Shown: positions 46,433 to 55,029, counted from the stretch's first letter. The stretch is 64,000 nucleotides of DNA from JBFAPK01 sp040676675 (GCF_040676675.1 NZ_JBFAPK010000017.1:1-64000), one strand, 5' to 3'. A program made the numbers and translations. Notes: generated from the sequence alone by a model not told the origin.

Positions 46433-46464
46433 CTCGGTAGCTCCTCCAGCAGCGGCGCGCCGCC

Positions 46465-46541
46465 GTTCGCGAATGTTCCATGATTCTCGAACGGTGTGGA
46501 GGCTACCTCGCATTCCGCCAACTGTTCAACTATTCTCGAAC
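46465..46541. promoter_or_regulatory. operator region between MFS and ArsR genes
   Basis: GTTCGCGAAT (46465-46474) and ATTCTCGAAC (46483-46492) form an inverted repeat with one mismatch. A second copy of ATTCTCGAAC occurs at 46532-46541, overlapping TATTCT (46531-46536), which is six bases before the ArsR start ATG. This fits autoregulation by the ArsR protein. Confidence 0.6.
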
Positions 46542-46542
46542 C

Positions 46543-46908
46543 ATGCCCGGATCGTCGCGTGACCTGCCGCATCCCGAGGTCGAGGAGCTCGTCCTGACCG
46601 ACGTGCTCTTCGCGCTGAGCGATCCACCCCGGCTGGCGATCGTCCGCCAACTCGCGGAGGGCCCCCTCACGGAGGTCTCCTGTCAGGCGGTCGGCGGGGA
46701 GATCCCGAAGTCCACCCGCTCGCACCACCTCAAGACGCTGCGCGAGGCGGGCGTCATCCGGAACGTGCCGCACGGCCGGCAGCGCTACGTGAGCCTGCGC
46801 CGCGAGGACCTGGAGGCCCGGTTCCCGGGCCTGCTCGCCGCCGTACTCGGACCGGAACCGGAGCGCGCCGCCACCCCGGCCGAGCCCGACCCCGACCTCG
46901 CCCGTTGA
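46543..46908 (+). CDS. ArsR-family transcriptional regulator
   Basis: This 121-residue winged-helix protein has the ArsR pattern: LFALSDPPRLAIVRQLAEGPLTEVSCQ, recognition helix region KSTRSHHLKTLREAGVIRN and the wing VPHGRQRYVSLRREDLEARFPGLL. No metal-binding cysteine pair (CxC) is present, so it probably senses something other than arsenic-type metals. ATG 46543 lies six bases after TATTCT, suggesting a leaderless message under its own operator. Its likely target is the divergent MFS gene. Confidence 0.88.
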   Translation: MPGSSRDLPHPEVEELVLTDVLFALSDPPRLAIVRQLAEGPLTEVSCQAVGGEIPKSTRSHHLKTLREAGVIRNVPHGRQRYVSLRREDLEARFPGLLAAVLGPEPERAATPAEPDPDLAR

Positions 46909-46956
46909 CCGGGCCGAGGGCGTGGCCGACGGTGGCTACGCCCTCGGGGACCGGCC

Positions 46957-47688
46957 TCAGGCGACCCGTTCCGCCGGTAGGTGGACGCACGGGTAGAAGA
47001 CGTGTCCGAAGGTGTCGTTCCGGTTCGACTTGACCACCCGGCCGCCGACCTCCGCCCGGGCGCACCCCCAGATCCCCCTGGAGTTCTCCGTCCACTTCAG
47101 TCCGCTGTTCGCGATGTTGATCCGCACGTTGCTGTTGGACTCCTGGTAGTCGTTGTCGTCCTTGGAGAAGCTGCTCTTGCGGCCGATGTAGCTGGTCTCA
47201 CCGCAGCTGATCGTCGTACCGGCCTGGACGGCGAAGGGCGGATAGGCCACGCCCAGCGAGAGCCCGTTGAGGCCGCAGCCGTCGGCGTTCAGCCAGCGCT
47301 GCTCGAACGCCACGCCGCTGACCCTCAGCGGCCTGCGGCCCGACGCGGAGCAGGTGGTCCACGCCGAGACGACCACCTGGGGCGCGACGACCGCCAGCTT
47401 GTTCAGCGCCGGCCGGGTCTTCTGCGGCCGGCCCGGGTGCGGCATCGGCCCGAGCCGCCAGGAGTACTCGTACTCGATCCTGCCCCTCAGCTCGGTCTTC
47501 ACGCACGTGTTGCCGGCCAGGCCGGGCACCCGCTGCCAGTACACCTGGTCGAAGCCCACGCTGGTCCTGACGGTACGGGGCGGCGACTTCCGTGCCGCCT
47601 GTGCGGCGACGGCGCCCGCGCCGAGCAGGGCGAGGATTCCGGCCAGCGCCACGAACAGGGCCAGGGGACGGCGTTGCGGTCGGTCCAT
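46957..47688 (-). CDS. secreted hypothetical protein
   Basis: The 243-residue product has a signal peptide (LALFVALAGILALLGAGAVAAQAA) and a mature domain with six cysteines (for example NTCVKTEL, WTTCSAS, DGCGLNG, ISCGETS, WGCARAE, YPCVHLP) that could form three disulfides. No family was recognised. ATG 47688 has GAGGAGT nine bases upstream. It is convergent with ArsR and divergent from the vWA gene. Confidence 0.72.
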   Translation of the reverse strand: MDRPQRRPLALFVALAGILALLGAGAVAAQAARKSPPRTVRTSVGFDQVYWQRVPGLAGNTCVKTELRGRIEYEYSWRLGPMPHPGRPQKTRPALNKLAVVAPQVVVSAWTTCSASGRRPLRVSGVAFEQRWLNADGCGLNGLSLGVAYPPFAVQAGTTISCGETSYIGRKSSFSKDDNDYQESNSNVRINIANSGLKWTENSRGIWGCARAEVGGRVVKSNRNDTFGHVFYPCVHLPAERVA

Positions 47689-47910
47689 CGTGGTGACTCC
47701 TCTCGATCTCATGGATCGAGCCAACCGCTGTCTCACCAGGGGCTCAACGGCTCCGGCCGTCCGGGAAAGTACCGACCGGATCCGCGCCGTCCCGATCGGG
47801 CGTCCGGGACGGCGTCCGGGACAGTGGCCGGGACGGTGGCCCCGCGTCCACAGTCGACCGGCACGCTCCGGAGCCGGGGCCGCGCCGGCATCGCGGCGAT
47901 CCGGCATCAC

Positions 47911-47916
47911 TAATAT
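47911..47916 (+). promoter_or_regulatory. -10 hexamer, leaderless promoter of the vWA pair
   Basis: TAATAT, close to the consensus, ends six bases before GTG 47923. No ribosome site is present. Confidence 0.6.
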
Positions 47917-47922
47917 CCCCGT

Positions 47923-49203
47923 GTGATCAACATACGACGGCCCGCTGCGGTCCTCTTGGGACTCATGGCCGCCCTGTCGCCCCTAGGCGCCCCGCCGGCC
48001 GGCGCCGACGAGACCACCCCGAGCGAACCGCCCAAAGTGGAGCTGGTGCTCGACGTGAGCGGTTCGATGCGCGCCAACGACATCGGCGGGCGCAGCCGCA
48101 TCTCCGTCGCCCAGCAGGCGTTCAACGACGTGGTGGACGCGCTCCCCGAGGGGACGCAGCTCGGCATCCGGGTGCTGGGCGCCACCTACCCCGGCGACAA
48201 CAAGGCCATCGGCTGCAAGGACTCGCAGCAGATCGTGCCGGTCGGGCCGGTCGACAAGCAGCAGGCCAAGGGCGCCATCGCGACCCTTCGCCCCACCGGC
48301 TTCACGCCGATCGGGCTCGCGCTGCGCGGCGCCGCGCAGGATCTCGGTACCGGCGAGACGACCCGCCGGATCGTCCTGATCAGCGACGGCGAGGACACCT
48401 GCGCGCCCCCCGACCCCTGCGAGGTGGCCCGCGAGCTGGCGGCCCAGGGCACCCACCTGGTGGTCGACACCCTCGGCCTGGCCCCGGACGAGAAGGTACG
48501 GCGGCAGCTGCTCTGCATCGCCGGCGCCACCGGCGGTACCTACACCTCGGCCCAGAGCCCGGAGCAGCTGACCAACCGGATCAAGCAGCTGGTCGACCGG
48601 GCCAAGGACACGTACACCCAGGCACCGGCGATCGTCACCGGCTCCGGTGAGTGCAACAATGCCCCGCTGCTCTCGCCCGGCGTCTACACCGACCGCGAGC
48701 AGTTCTCCGAGCACCGCTGGTACCGGATCCCGGTCCGCTCGAACCAGGAGCTGCGCGCCTCGGTGAGCGTCGCGCTCGACCGGCCGCTGCGCCGCGACTA
48801 CGGCGTACTGCTGCGGGCCACCGCCACCGACGGCCGGGAACTCGTCCGCGGTACCGACGCCGGCAGCGGCACCATCGACGTCGTCTCCACCGGCCTGCGC
48901 TGGTCGGCGGGGGACCCCGACGACGAGCCGACGCCGGAGGAGACCGAGCCGGCCGGGGCGGACGCCGTCACCACCGTCTGCCTGGTGGTCAGCAACTCCT
49001 TCGCCCCGGCCGCCGCCACCGGCGGCCCCGGCATGCCGGTCGAGCTGACCATCGACGTGGTCGACGCCTCGCCCGCGCCGAACGCCCCCGGACTCGGCCG
49101 GGGCTGGGCGCTGCTCGCGGTGCTCGCCGTCGCCGGGCTGCTCACCGGGCTGATCGTCGGTTGGCTGACCCGCTGGTGGGTCGCCGTCTGGAGGACGAAC
49201 TGA
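47923..49203 (+). CDS. exported von Willebrand factor type A domain protein with C-terminal anchor
   Basis: The 426-residue product has a signal peptide, a vWA domain with the MIDAS motif D44-V-S-G-S-M, a later TPIG threonine and the SDGEDT aspartate, then an extracytoplasmic region from about residue 240, and a C-terminal transmembrane helix (GWALLAVLAVAGLLTGLIVGWL) with a short basic tail. Such proteins bind partners outside the cell in a metal-dependent way. It is followed after 2 bp by a second exported protein with a similar anchor, so the two probably form a complex. GTG 47923 is set by the leaderless promoter. Confidence 0.88.
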   Translation: MINIRRPAAVLLGLMAALSPLGAPPAGADETTPSEPPKVELVLDVSGSMRANDIGGRSRISVAQQAFNDVVDALPEGTQLGIRVLGATYPGDNKAIGCKDSQQIVPVGPVDKQQAKGAIATLRPTGFTPIGLALRGAAQDLGTGETTRRIVLISDGEDTCAPPDPCEVARELAAQGTHLVVDTLGLAPDEKVRRQLLCIAGATGGTYTSAQSPEQLTNRIKQLVDRAKDTYTQAPAIVTGSGECNNAPLLSPGVYTDREQFSEHRWYRIPVRSNQELRASVSVALDRPLRRDYGVLLRATATDGRELVRGTDAGSGTIDVVSTGLRWSAGDPDDEPTPEETEPAGADAVTTVCLVVSNSFAPAAATGGPGMPVELTIDVVDASPAPNAPGLGRGWALLAVLAVAGLLTGLIVGWLTRWWVAVWRTN

Positions 49204-49205
49204 CC

Positions 49206-50018
49206 ATGCGCAACCACGTCATCCGCGCCGCCGCGCTCGGGGCCGCGGCGTTCGGCGCCGCGCTGCTCCCGGCCGGCGTCGCCGCCGCCGACAACGCGAC
49301 CCCGTCGCCGGGGGCCACCACGGTCACCACCGCCGGCACCTCCTTCCTGACCGCCACCGTCGTCAACCCGGGACAGCCGGTACGGGTCTCCGCCTCGACC
49401 GGCGACTACCTGTACTGGTCCTTCAACGCCACCGCCGGGCAGGTCAACGACGTGTCGATCACGGTGACCCTGCCACCGGCGAAGAGCCGGCACGGCGGCT
49501 CCGTCTGGGCGGTGGAGGTCTTCGACGGGCTGCGCCGCCGGCAGGCGTGCACCGCCGGGGCCCAGACGCCGATGGCCGCCCCCGACGCCGCCAGCGTCAC
49601 GCTCGGCTGCACCCTGCGCCGGGTACGCCCGTGGGCCGAGCCGTGGTCCGGCGACCCGCTGCCCGGCACGTACTACGTCCGGCTCTCGGTCACCACCCTG
49701 CCCGAGGAGGACCGGGGCCTGCCGACCGAGGTGGAGATGCTGATCGGCAGCGACGGCAACAGCGGCTCGGCGCCCGAGGACGGGGACCTGAAGGCGCCGC
49801 TCGTACCGGCCGCGAAGCCGGGCAAGGTGCTCGCGGCGGACGCCGCCACGGCCACCGCGGAGCAGTCCGGCGAGGAGGACGGCGGCTGGTTCGACGGCTG
49901 GTTCGACGGCTTCTCCAGCCGGTGGATCTGGACCAGCGTCGGCGGCATTCTCGCCGCGGTCGGTGGGGTCGTCGGCTTCGCGCTGACCCGGCGTCCCCGG
50001 CACCGCTCCGTGGGCTGA
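49206..50018 (+). CDS. exported membrane-anchored protein, partner of vWA protein
   Basis: The 270-residue product has a signal peptide (AAALGAAAFGAALLPAGVAAA), a beta-rich exported domain resembling the second half of the vWA protein (GQPVRVSASTGDYLYWSFNATAGQVNDVSITVTL), an acidic Gly/Asp/Trp linker (DGGWFDGWFDGFSS) and a C-terminal span with basic tail (RRPRHRS). ATG 49206 is two bases after the vWA stop with GAGGA upstream. A 14-bp hairpin (50061-50100) ends the operon. Confidence 0.8.
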   Translation: MRNHVIRAAALGAAAFGAALLPAGVAAADNATPSPGATTVTTAGTSFLTATVVNPGQPVRVSASTGDYLYWSFNATAGQVNDVSITVTLPPAKSRHGGSVWAVEVFDGLRRRQACTAGAQTPMAAPDAASVTLGCTLRRVRPWAEPWSGDPLPGTYYVRLSVTTLPEEDRGLPTEVEMLIGSDGNSGSAPEDGDLKAPLVPAAKPGKVLAADAATATAEQSGEEDGGWFDGWFDGFSSRWIWTSVGGILAAVGGVVGFALTRRPRHRSVG

Positions 50019-50060
50019 CCGGCACCCGTCCCGCCGGTCCGGGCCTCGTCAGGAGATCCG

Positions 50061-50100
50061 CCCCGGGCCGTCGCCGACCGAATGTCGCGACGGCCCGGGG
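50061..50100 (+). terminator. hairpin terminator of the vWA operon
   Basis: CCCCGGGCCGTCGC (50061-50074) pairs exactly with 50087-50100 around a 12-base loop, 43 bp after the stop codon. Confidence 0.75.
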
Positions 50101-50131
50101 CGCGCCGACGGGTGTCGAGATCGTGCTGTTG

Positions 50132-50179
50132 CGGGGATGTAGGGGCGTGCCGGTGCGGCGAAGGCCCACTACATCCCCG
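50132..50179 (-). terminator. hairpin downstream of the XRE regulator gene
   Basis: CGGGGATGTAG (50132-50142) pairs with CTACATCCCCG (50169-50179). It lies 58 bp past the minus-strand XRE stop and next to the vWA operon terminator. Confidence 0.5.
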
Positions 50180-50237
50180 AACTCGCGTGACCGTGCCGTG
50201 GGCGCCCCGCGTGAACTCGCGCGCGCCCGGTTCCTCC

Positions 50238-51095
50238 CTACCTCTCGGCCGGGGAGCGGAGCTGCCTGATCGCCTCGGCGATCAGCTCGCGGGCCTCGTC
50301 GCCGTACCGGGCCACCCGGTCGAGCTGCTCGAAGATCCGGCTGAACCGTTCCGCGTCGGCGGCGGTCTGCAGCGTCTCCTCCTCGGCCCAGGTCTCGACG
50401 GTGATCGCGTCGTCGAACATGACGAAGCCGTGCAGCGGCGCGAGCGGCAGGTACGCGCCGATCGGGATGACGCCGAACCGGACGTTGGTCATGCCGATCA
50501 GGGCGCTGAGCCGGTCGAGTTGACCGCGCATCACCTCGACCGGGCAGAGCAGCGCGCGCAGCACCGACTCGGTGACGATGAAGTGGAACTGCTTGTTGCG
50601 GTCGTACAGCACCTGTTGCCGCTGGATGCGCAGCAGCAGGGCGTCCTCCAGGTCGTCGCCGGGCGCGCCGTGGAACTCGACGTTCTCGGCCAGCCGTACC
50701 CGCGCGTAGTCGGGGGTCTGTAGCAGCCCGGGGACGATGCCGACCTCGAAGTTCTTGACCAGGGTCGCCTCGGCCGCGAGGTCCAGCATGGAGCGCTGGG
50801 TACCGGCCTGGCCCGCGTCCGTCGCGCCGCGGCGCCAGGCGAGATGCTCGGTACGCGAGAGGCGCAGCTGCCCGAGCAGCGTGTCGACGATCGCCGGTCC
50901 GGCGTTCGTGGCGACCGCCCAGGCGTGGACGTCCTCCTCCGTCGGAAGCTGCCGTCCGGTCTCGATCCGCGACACCTTGGACTGGACCCACCCCAGCTGC
51001 GCGGCGAGCGCCACCCCGGACATCCCCTCGCGCGCGCGCAGTTCCCGCAACTTGGCCCCAAGCGCCCCTCTGTGGTGGCCTTGGTTGGTCGACAT
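50238..51095 (-). CDS. XRE-family regulator with DUF5753 domain
   Basis: This 285-residue protein has an N-terminal helix-turn-helix (LGAKLRELRAREGMSGVALAAQLGWVQSKVSRIETGRQLPTEEDV) and a C-terminal DUF5753 domain (FEVGIVPGLLQTPDYARVRL; FGVIPIGAYLPLAPLHGFVMFDD). Proteins of this type in actinomycetes are regulators of development or secondary metabolism and are usually encoded beside small partner proteins. Two small minus-strand frames upstream may be such partners. ATG 51095 has AGGAG seven bases upstream. Confidence 0.9.
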   Translation of the reverse strand: MSTNQGHHRGALGAKLRELRAREGMSGVALAAQLGWVQSKVSRIETGRQLPTEEDVHAWAVATNAGPAIVDTLLGQLRLSRTEHLAWRRGATDAGQAGTQRSMLDLAAEATLVKNFEVGIVPGLLQTPDYARVRLAENVEFHGAPGDDLEDALLLRIQRQQVLYDRNKQFHFIVTESVLRALLCPVEVMRGQLDRLSALIGMTNVRFGVIPIGAYLPLAPLHGFVMFDDAITVETWAEEETLQTAADAERFSRIFEQLDRVARYGDEARELIAEAIRQLRSPAER

Positions 51096-51127
51096 CGCCT
51101 GCTCCTAGGCTACGCGGAGGGTAGGCG

Positions 51128-51325
51128 TCACCGTACCGCCCGAATGGCGGCCAGTGGTGCATCGCGGCCGATTGGGCGCGCGCTAGCGAGTCGTTTTCGC
51201 CGAATGGGGTGGGTGTCTCCGGGACGGAGAGGCGGGTCGCCGATGAGCCGGACCCGCCGCATCCGTCGGTCGTCCCGGGTCGGGGTGTGGACCCGGTGCG
51301 ACCAGGGTTGTCCCTCGATGGCCAC
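51128..51325 (-). CDS. possible small protein upstream of the XRE regulator
   Basis: A 65-residue frame from GTG 51325 ends 32 bp before the XRE start. It reads IEGQPWSHRVHTPTRDDRRM then RRVRLIGDPPLRPGDTHP, a plausible strand-turn pattern, and GGTGAG lies upstream of the GTG. It is arginine-rich and the region is open in other frames too, so it could be chance. It is the only candidate in the 374-bp gap between the two firm genes. Confidence 0.35.
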   Translation of the reverse strand: MAIEGQPWSHRVHTPTRDDRRMRRVRLIGDPPLRPGDTHPIRRKRLASARPIGRDAPLAAIRAVR

Positions 51326-51469
51326 CGGCTCACCGGTCAGGAAGCGACGATGGCCTCTCGTCCGTCCGCGACGTCGTCGCGACGCCGGGTCGCCGGCCGG
51401 TGGCCAGTGCGCTGGTACGCGGATGACCGGTGGGACGTACCCCTGAACCGTGAGCCGATCGGAAGCCGG

Positions 51470-51673
51470 CTACAGCGTCTTGGCGATCTCGGCCAGTACG
51501 TCGGAGGGAACCTCGACCGCCGTCTCGTGCGCCGGGATGTCGAGCTGGGCCAGGGCCTCAGGGTCGGAGACGCGCCAGCCCTGCACGATGAACGTGTCCC
51601 GGTCGGTGCGGTACAGCGAAGGGCAGTTGTTGACCTGCGACAGCACGGTCTTGCGAATAAAGGTGAGCTTCAC
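51470..51673 (-). CDS. small conserved-type protein near XRE/DUF5753 regulator
   Basis: The 67-residue product reads KLTFIRKTVLSQVNNCPSLY, then RDTFIVQGWRVSDPEALAQL and a C-terminal VPSDVLAEIAKTL. From memory, small proteins with a CPxLY...VQGW...DPEAL pattern are widespread in actinomycetes next to XRE/DUF5753 genes, but their function is not known. GTG 51673 is preferred to ATG 51688 because GAGGTG lies at the right distance only for the GTG. It is on the same strand as the regulator. Confidence 0.75.
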   Translation of the reverse strand: MKLTFIRKTVLSQVNNCPSLYRTDRDTFIVQGWRVSDPEALAQLDIPAHETAVEVPSDVLAEIAKTL

Positions 51674-51897
51674 GCCTTCACCTCTCATATCTAGTATGTC
51701 GCTTTTGGCCCAATGCCTGGCGACCTGCGTTGCATTATGCGACTAGGTGGGGCCAAGAGCACGTATCGGGAACCACGACACGGCATAAACTTCCCTTAAA
51801 TTTGGGGTAAATCGCCCGAGAGTCCACATGGTTGGCGCCTAATGCATGATCCATGCGCACGGGCGACCGTACGGCCGGAGCGCGGTCCGGCGTGGAC

Positions 51898-51930
51898 GGC
51901 GGGGCGCCCGAAGCCTCCGGGCGCCCCGCC
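51898..51930 (-). terminator. hairpin terminator of the phoD operon
   Basis: GGCGGGGCGCCCG (51898-51910) pairs exactly with 51918-51930 around a seven-base loop, 30 bp after the last stop codon of the minus-strand operon. Confidence 0.7.
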
Positions 51931-51959
51931 GGGACGCGCTCCCCACCACCGGCCCGGCG

Positions 51960-53342
51960 TCACATCCGGCCGGCCGACCCGATCCCGCTCCAGTTCGAGT
52001 TCACCGCCCCGAGGCCGAGGATCACCTGGTCGAAGAGGTTGCCGTCGTTGTCGTCGGTGTAGCAGACGCTCACCTCGCCCCAGGGCGACGAGGCCACCGC
52101 CACCTGCTCCTGCCGTCCGGCGGTCGTCTGGCTGAACGCCGCGCCCGGCAGCCGGCCCGTGCCCGTACCGTCCGGGTTGAGCCCGCGTACCCAGACGTCG
52201 GCGGTGGCGGCCTGGACCGTCCACCCGACCACCACGTTGTCCTGGTCGTCGATGCCGACCGTCGGCGCGGCGGCTCCCGCGCCCGAGGAGGTCTCCACCT
52301 CGGTGTGCCGGGCCACGCCGGCGGAGGTGAACGAACGGGTCCAGACGCCGGGCGTGCCGGTGTGGTCGGACTCCCAGGCCACGCCGAAGTCGCCGGTGAA
52401 ATTGGCGGCGACGGCGGCGTGCCGCTGCTGGCCGTCGCCGAGCGAGTTGGCGGTCCGGCGGGACAGGTTCACCGCCCCGTTGGCCTTGGCGAGCCGGGTC
52501 AGGCCGATGTTGTAGTACCCGTTCGCGTCGGCGTCCTCGTCCCAGACGACGAGCGCGTCGCCGGAGGCCGACACGGCCACGTCCGGCCGGTGGTGGGCCC
52601 CCGTCGACTGGCTGGCCGCCACCTCGTACGCCTTGGTCGTCGGACCGGTGAAGCCCGCGGCCCGGACCGTGGCCGGACCGGTGCCCTGGATGTCCTCCCA
52701 CACCACGGAGAAGCTCACCGCCGCGCTGCCCGGCGCGCCGTCCGGATCGACCGCCACCCTCGGCCAGACCTGCTGGCCGGCGTCGTCGGCGTTGGCCTGA
52801 CCCGAGGCGAGCACCGCCCCGGCGGGGGAGACCACCCGGTACTGGATGTTGTAGTACCCGTTGCCGTCGGCGTCCGCGGCCCAGACGACCACGGCGTTGC
52901 CCCGGTCGTCCAGCCCCACGTCCGGCGTGACGTGCCGCCAGGCCACGCCGCTGGTACCGCCGCCGGAGAGCCTGACCTCGTAGCCGCTCGTACCGTTGGT
53001 GAAGAGCCGCAGGTAGATCTCGCTGTGCGTGTCGTCCTCGGGAGCGGTGCTGTCGCGGTCGTCCTCCCAGACCACCGCGACCTGTCCGGTGCGGTTCGCC
53101 GCGATGGCCGGGACGTCCTGGTCGCCGGTAGCGACGCTGTTGGCCGGCGCCCAGGTCACGGCGGCGGCGGAGACCGCGCCAGGTCCGGGTGCCACGGCGG
53201 GTGCGGCCAGCGGAGCCGCCCCGGGTGCCACGGCGGGTGCGGCCAGCGGAGCCGTCCCGGGTGCCGCAGCGGGCCTGACCGGCGCGGCCGAGCCGGGTAC
53301 CGCGAGCGCCGACGCGACCAGCAACGAGGTGATGACTGACAT
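51960..53342 (-). CDS. secreted beta-propeller-like repeat protein
   Basis: The 460-residue product has a signal peptide, a Pro/Ala-rich segment made of a 12-residue repeat (PGTAPLAAPAVA, encoded by a 36-bp tandem repeat), and then about six to seven repeats of some 50-55 residues with the pattern (D/A)(V/I)A...G..VVVW.DD.DG..YNI..R. These look like blades of a beta-propeller with Ca-type DxDxDG loops. The role is unknown. ATG 53342 has GGAGGGG seven bases upstream. It starts 12 bp after the PhoD-type gene, so the two secreted proteins are co-expressed. Confidence 0.78.
   Translation of the reverse strand: MSVITSLLVASALAVPGSAAPVRPAAAPGTAPLAAPAVAPGAAPLAAPAVAPGPGAVSAAAVTWAPANSVATGDQDVPAIAANRTGQVAVVWEDDRDSTAPEDDTHSEIYLRLFTNGTSGYEVRLSGGGTSGVAWRHVTPDVGLDDRGNAVVVWAADADGNGYYNIQYRVVSPAGAVLASGQANADDAGQQVWPRVAVDPDGAPGSAAVSFSVVWEDIQGTGPATVRAAGFTGPTTKAYEVAASQSTGAHHRPDVAVSASGDALVVWDEDADANGYYNIGLTRLAKANGAVNLSRRTANSLGDGQQRHAAVAANFTGDFGVAWESDHTGTPGVWTRSFTSAGVARHTEVETSSGAGAAAPTVGIDDQDNVVVGWTVQAATADVWVRGLNPDGTGTGRLPGAAFSQTTAGRQEQVAVASSPWGEVSVCYTDDNDGNLFDQVILGLGAVNSNWSGIGSAGRM
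53185..53265. repeat. 36-bp tandem repeat inside the propeller gene
   Basis: Two nearly identical 36-bp copies (53185-53220, 53221-53256) and a partial third encode the Ala/Pro-rich repeat after the signal peptide. As the repeat is a multiple of three, copy changes would keep the frame. Confidence 0.8.
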
Positions 53343-53354
53343 CTGTGGCCCCTC

Positions 53355-54881
53355 CTATCCGGCCTGCAGGCCGGGCTGGCCGTCGAGGATGACGAACGAG
53401 CCCGCCGTGGTGACCGGCGCGTCGTGCTCGGTCACGCTGGCCAACGCCCGGAAGTCCGCGCGGACCTGGGTACGGGAGATCGTGGTACGGACGTAGCCGC
53501 GCCGGTCGGAGGAGAACCTCAGGTGCGGGTTGGTCGCGCCGTTCGGGATCGTGGTGCTCGCCGAGCCGTTGCCACCGGAGGTGATCGAGGTGCAGACCAG
53601 CTCCGTACCGATGGTCGCCGAGTTCGGGTTGGCGTAGTCGGCCTTCAGGTTGTTGGCCCAGGCCCGGTGCACGTCGCCGGTGAGCACGAGCGGGTTGCGG
53701 ACCTGGCGGTCCCGCCACCCCTGCTGGATCCGGGCCCGGGAGGCGCGGTACCCGTCCCAGGCGTCCATGCTCGCGGCGCCGCTCGCGTCGTACTGGCGGG
53801 CGAAGAAGACCTGCTGCCCCAGGACGTCCCAGGTGCCGTAGTGCTGCGCCAGCCCGTCGAGCAGCCACGCCTCCTGGGCGGCGCCGGTGAGCGAGCGGCT
53901 GGTCAGGTCCGCGTCCGCGCAGACCTTCCACCCGTCGCCGCAGGCCTGGTCGTCGCGGAACTGCCGGGTGTCGAGCAGGTGGAACGTGGCCAGCTGTCCC
54001 CAGCGGATCCGGCGGTAGAGCGGGATGCTGTTGCCGCTCGGCGCGGAGCTGGGCCGCAACGGCATGTTCTCGTAGTAGGCCCGGTACGCCGCGGTGCGCC
54101 GCGCGGTCCACTGCGCCGCCGTCAGCGCCGGGCTGCTGTCGGCCCGGACCATGTTCGCGTAGTTGTTCTCCACCTCGTGGTCGTCCGGTACCACGAGCCA
54201 CGGCGCCGCCGCGTGCGCCGCCTGCAGGTCCGGGTCCGACTTGTACTGCGCGTACCGGCGGCGGTAGTCGGCCAGCGTGACGATCTCGGAGCCGAGGTGC
54301 TGGCGTACGCCGCCGCTGCCCGCGCCGCCCTCGTAGATGTAGTCGCCCAGGTGCAGGACCAGGCCGGGGTTGTCCTCGGCCATCCGCCGGTAGGCGGTGT
54401 AGTAGCCGGACTCGAAGTGCGCGCAGGAGGCGAAGGCCATCACCAGGTCGCGGCCGAACGTACCGGTCGCCGGGGCGGTCCGAGTACGCCCGACCGGTGA
54501 GATGTGGTCCTGCGCCCGGAACCGGTAGTAGTAGTCGGCGTCGGGGGAGAGCCCGCCCGCCACCACGTGCACGGAGTGGGCGTCGGCGTACCGGGCGGTG
54601 ACCGTTCCGGACGCCACCAGCGAGGTGAACCGGTCGGTGGTGGAGACCTGCCACTCGACGGTCACGTCGGCGGCGGCCATTCCGCCCTGCCCGTCGGCGT
54701 TGAGCGGCGAGGGCGCCAGCCGGGTCCAGAGCACGACGCTGTCGGGCGCCGGATCACCGGACGCCACACCGAGTTTGAACGGGTACGGCGCCGCGGCTCG
54801 GGCGCTCTGCCAGGGGGAAATCGCCACGCCCGCGGTGGCGAGTCCACCGAGGACGAAGATTCGACGGGTCAGCCTCTTCAT
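53355..54881 (-). CDS. phoD: PhoD-type alkaline phosphatase, Tat-exported
   Basis: This 508-residue protein has a twin-arginine signal (R6-R7 in TRRIFVLGGLATAG), an N-terminal Ig-like domain, and a metallophosphatase core with ASCAHFESGYY, LHLGDYIYEGG, PDDHEVENNY and LTGDVHRAW, the Fe/Ca ligand set of PhoD. It would release phosphate from phosphodiesters or wall polymers outside the cell. I found no good PHO-box repeat upstream. ATG 54881 follows CAGGGT. The downstream propeller gene shares the transcript. Confidence 0.9.
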   Translation of the reverse strand: MKRLTRRIFVLGGLATAGVAISPWQSARAAAPYPFKLGVASGDPAPDSVVLWTRLAPSPLNADGQGGMAAADVTVEWQVSTTDRFTSLVASGTVTARYADAHSVHVVAGGLSPDADYYYRFRAQDHISPVGRTRTAPATGTFGRDLVMAFASCAHFESGYYTAYRRMAEDNPGLVLHLGDYIYEGGAGSGGVRQHLGSEIVTLADYRRRYAQYKSDPDLQAAHAAAPWLVVPDDHEVENNYANMVRADSSPALTAAQWTARRTAAYRAYYENMPLRPSSAPSGNSIPLYRRIRWGQLATFHLLDTRQFRDDQACGDGWKVCADADLTSRSLTGAAQEAWLLDGLAQHYGTWDVLGQQVFFARQYDASGAASMDAWDGYRASRARIQQGWRDRQVRNPLVLTGDVHRAWANNLKADYANPNSATIGTELVCTSITSGGNGSASTTIPNGATNPHLRFSSDRRGYVRTTISRTQVRADFRALASVTEHDAPVTTAGSFVILDGQPGLQAG

Positions 54882-55029
54882 GGCCAGTACCCTGAGCGCC
54901 GTCGATGAACGCCGTACGCGTCCGCGAGAAACCTCCGGTGACAGTGGGCTGTCGCGTAGAGAAGTTCCAGGCGCCGGTGCGTACGTGGACTAATGTCGAT
55001 CTTTTCTTCCGTCTTCCCGCCGGCCACGC

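Noticed and set aside
51796..54654. A 952-codon open frame on the minus strand across the phoD and propeller genes
   Set aside because: It is in another frame of the same strand as two well-supported genes and is a repetitive Arg/Gly-rich product with no signal or domain.
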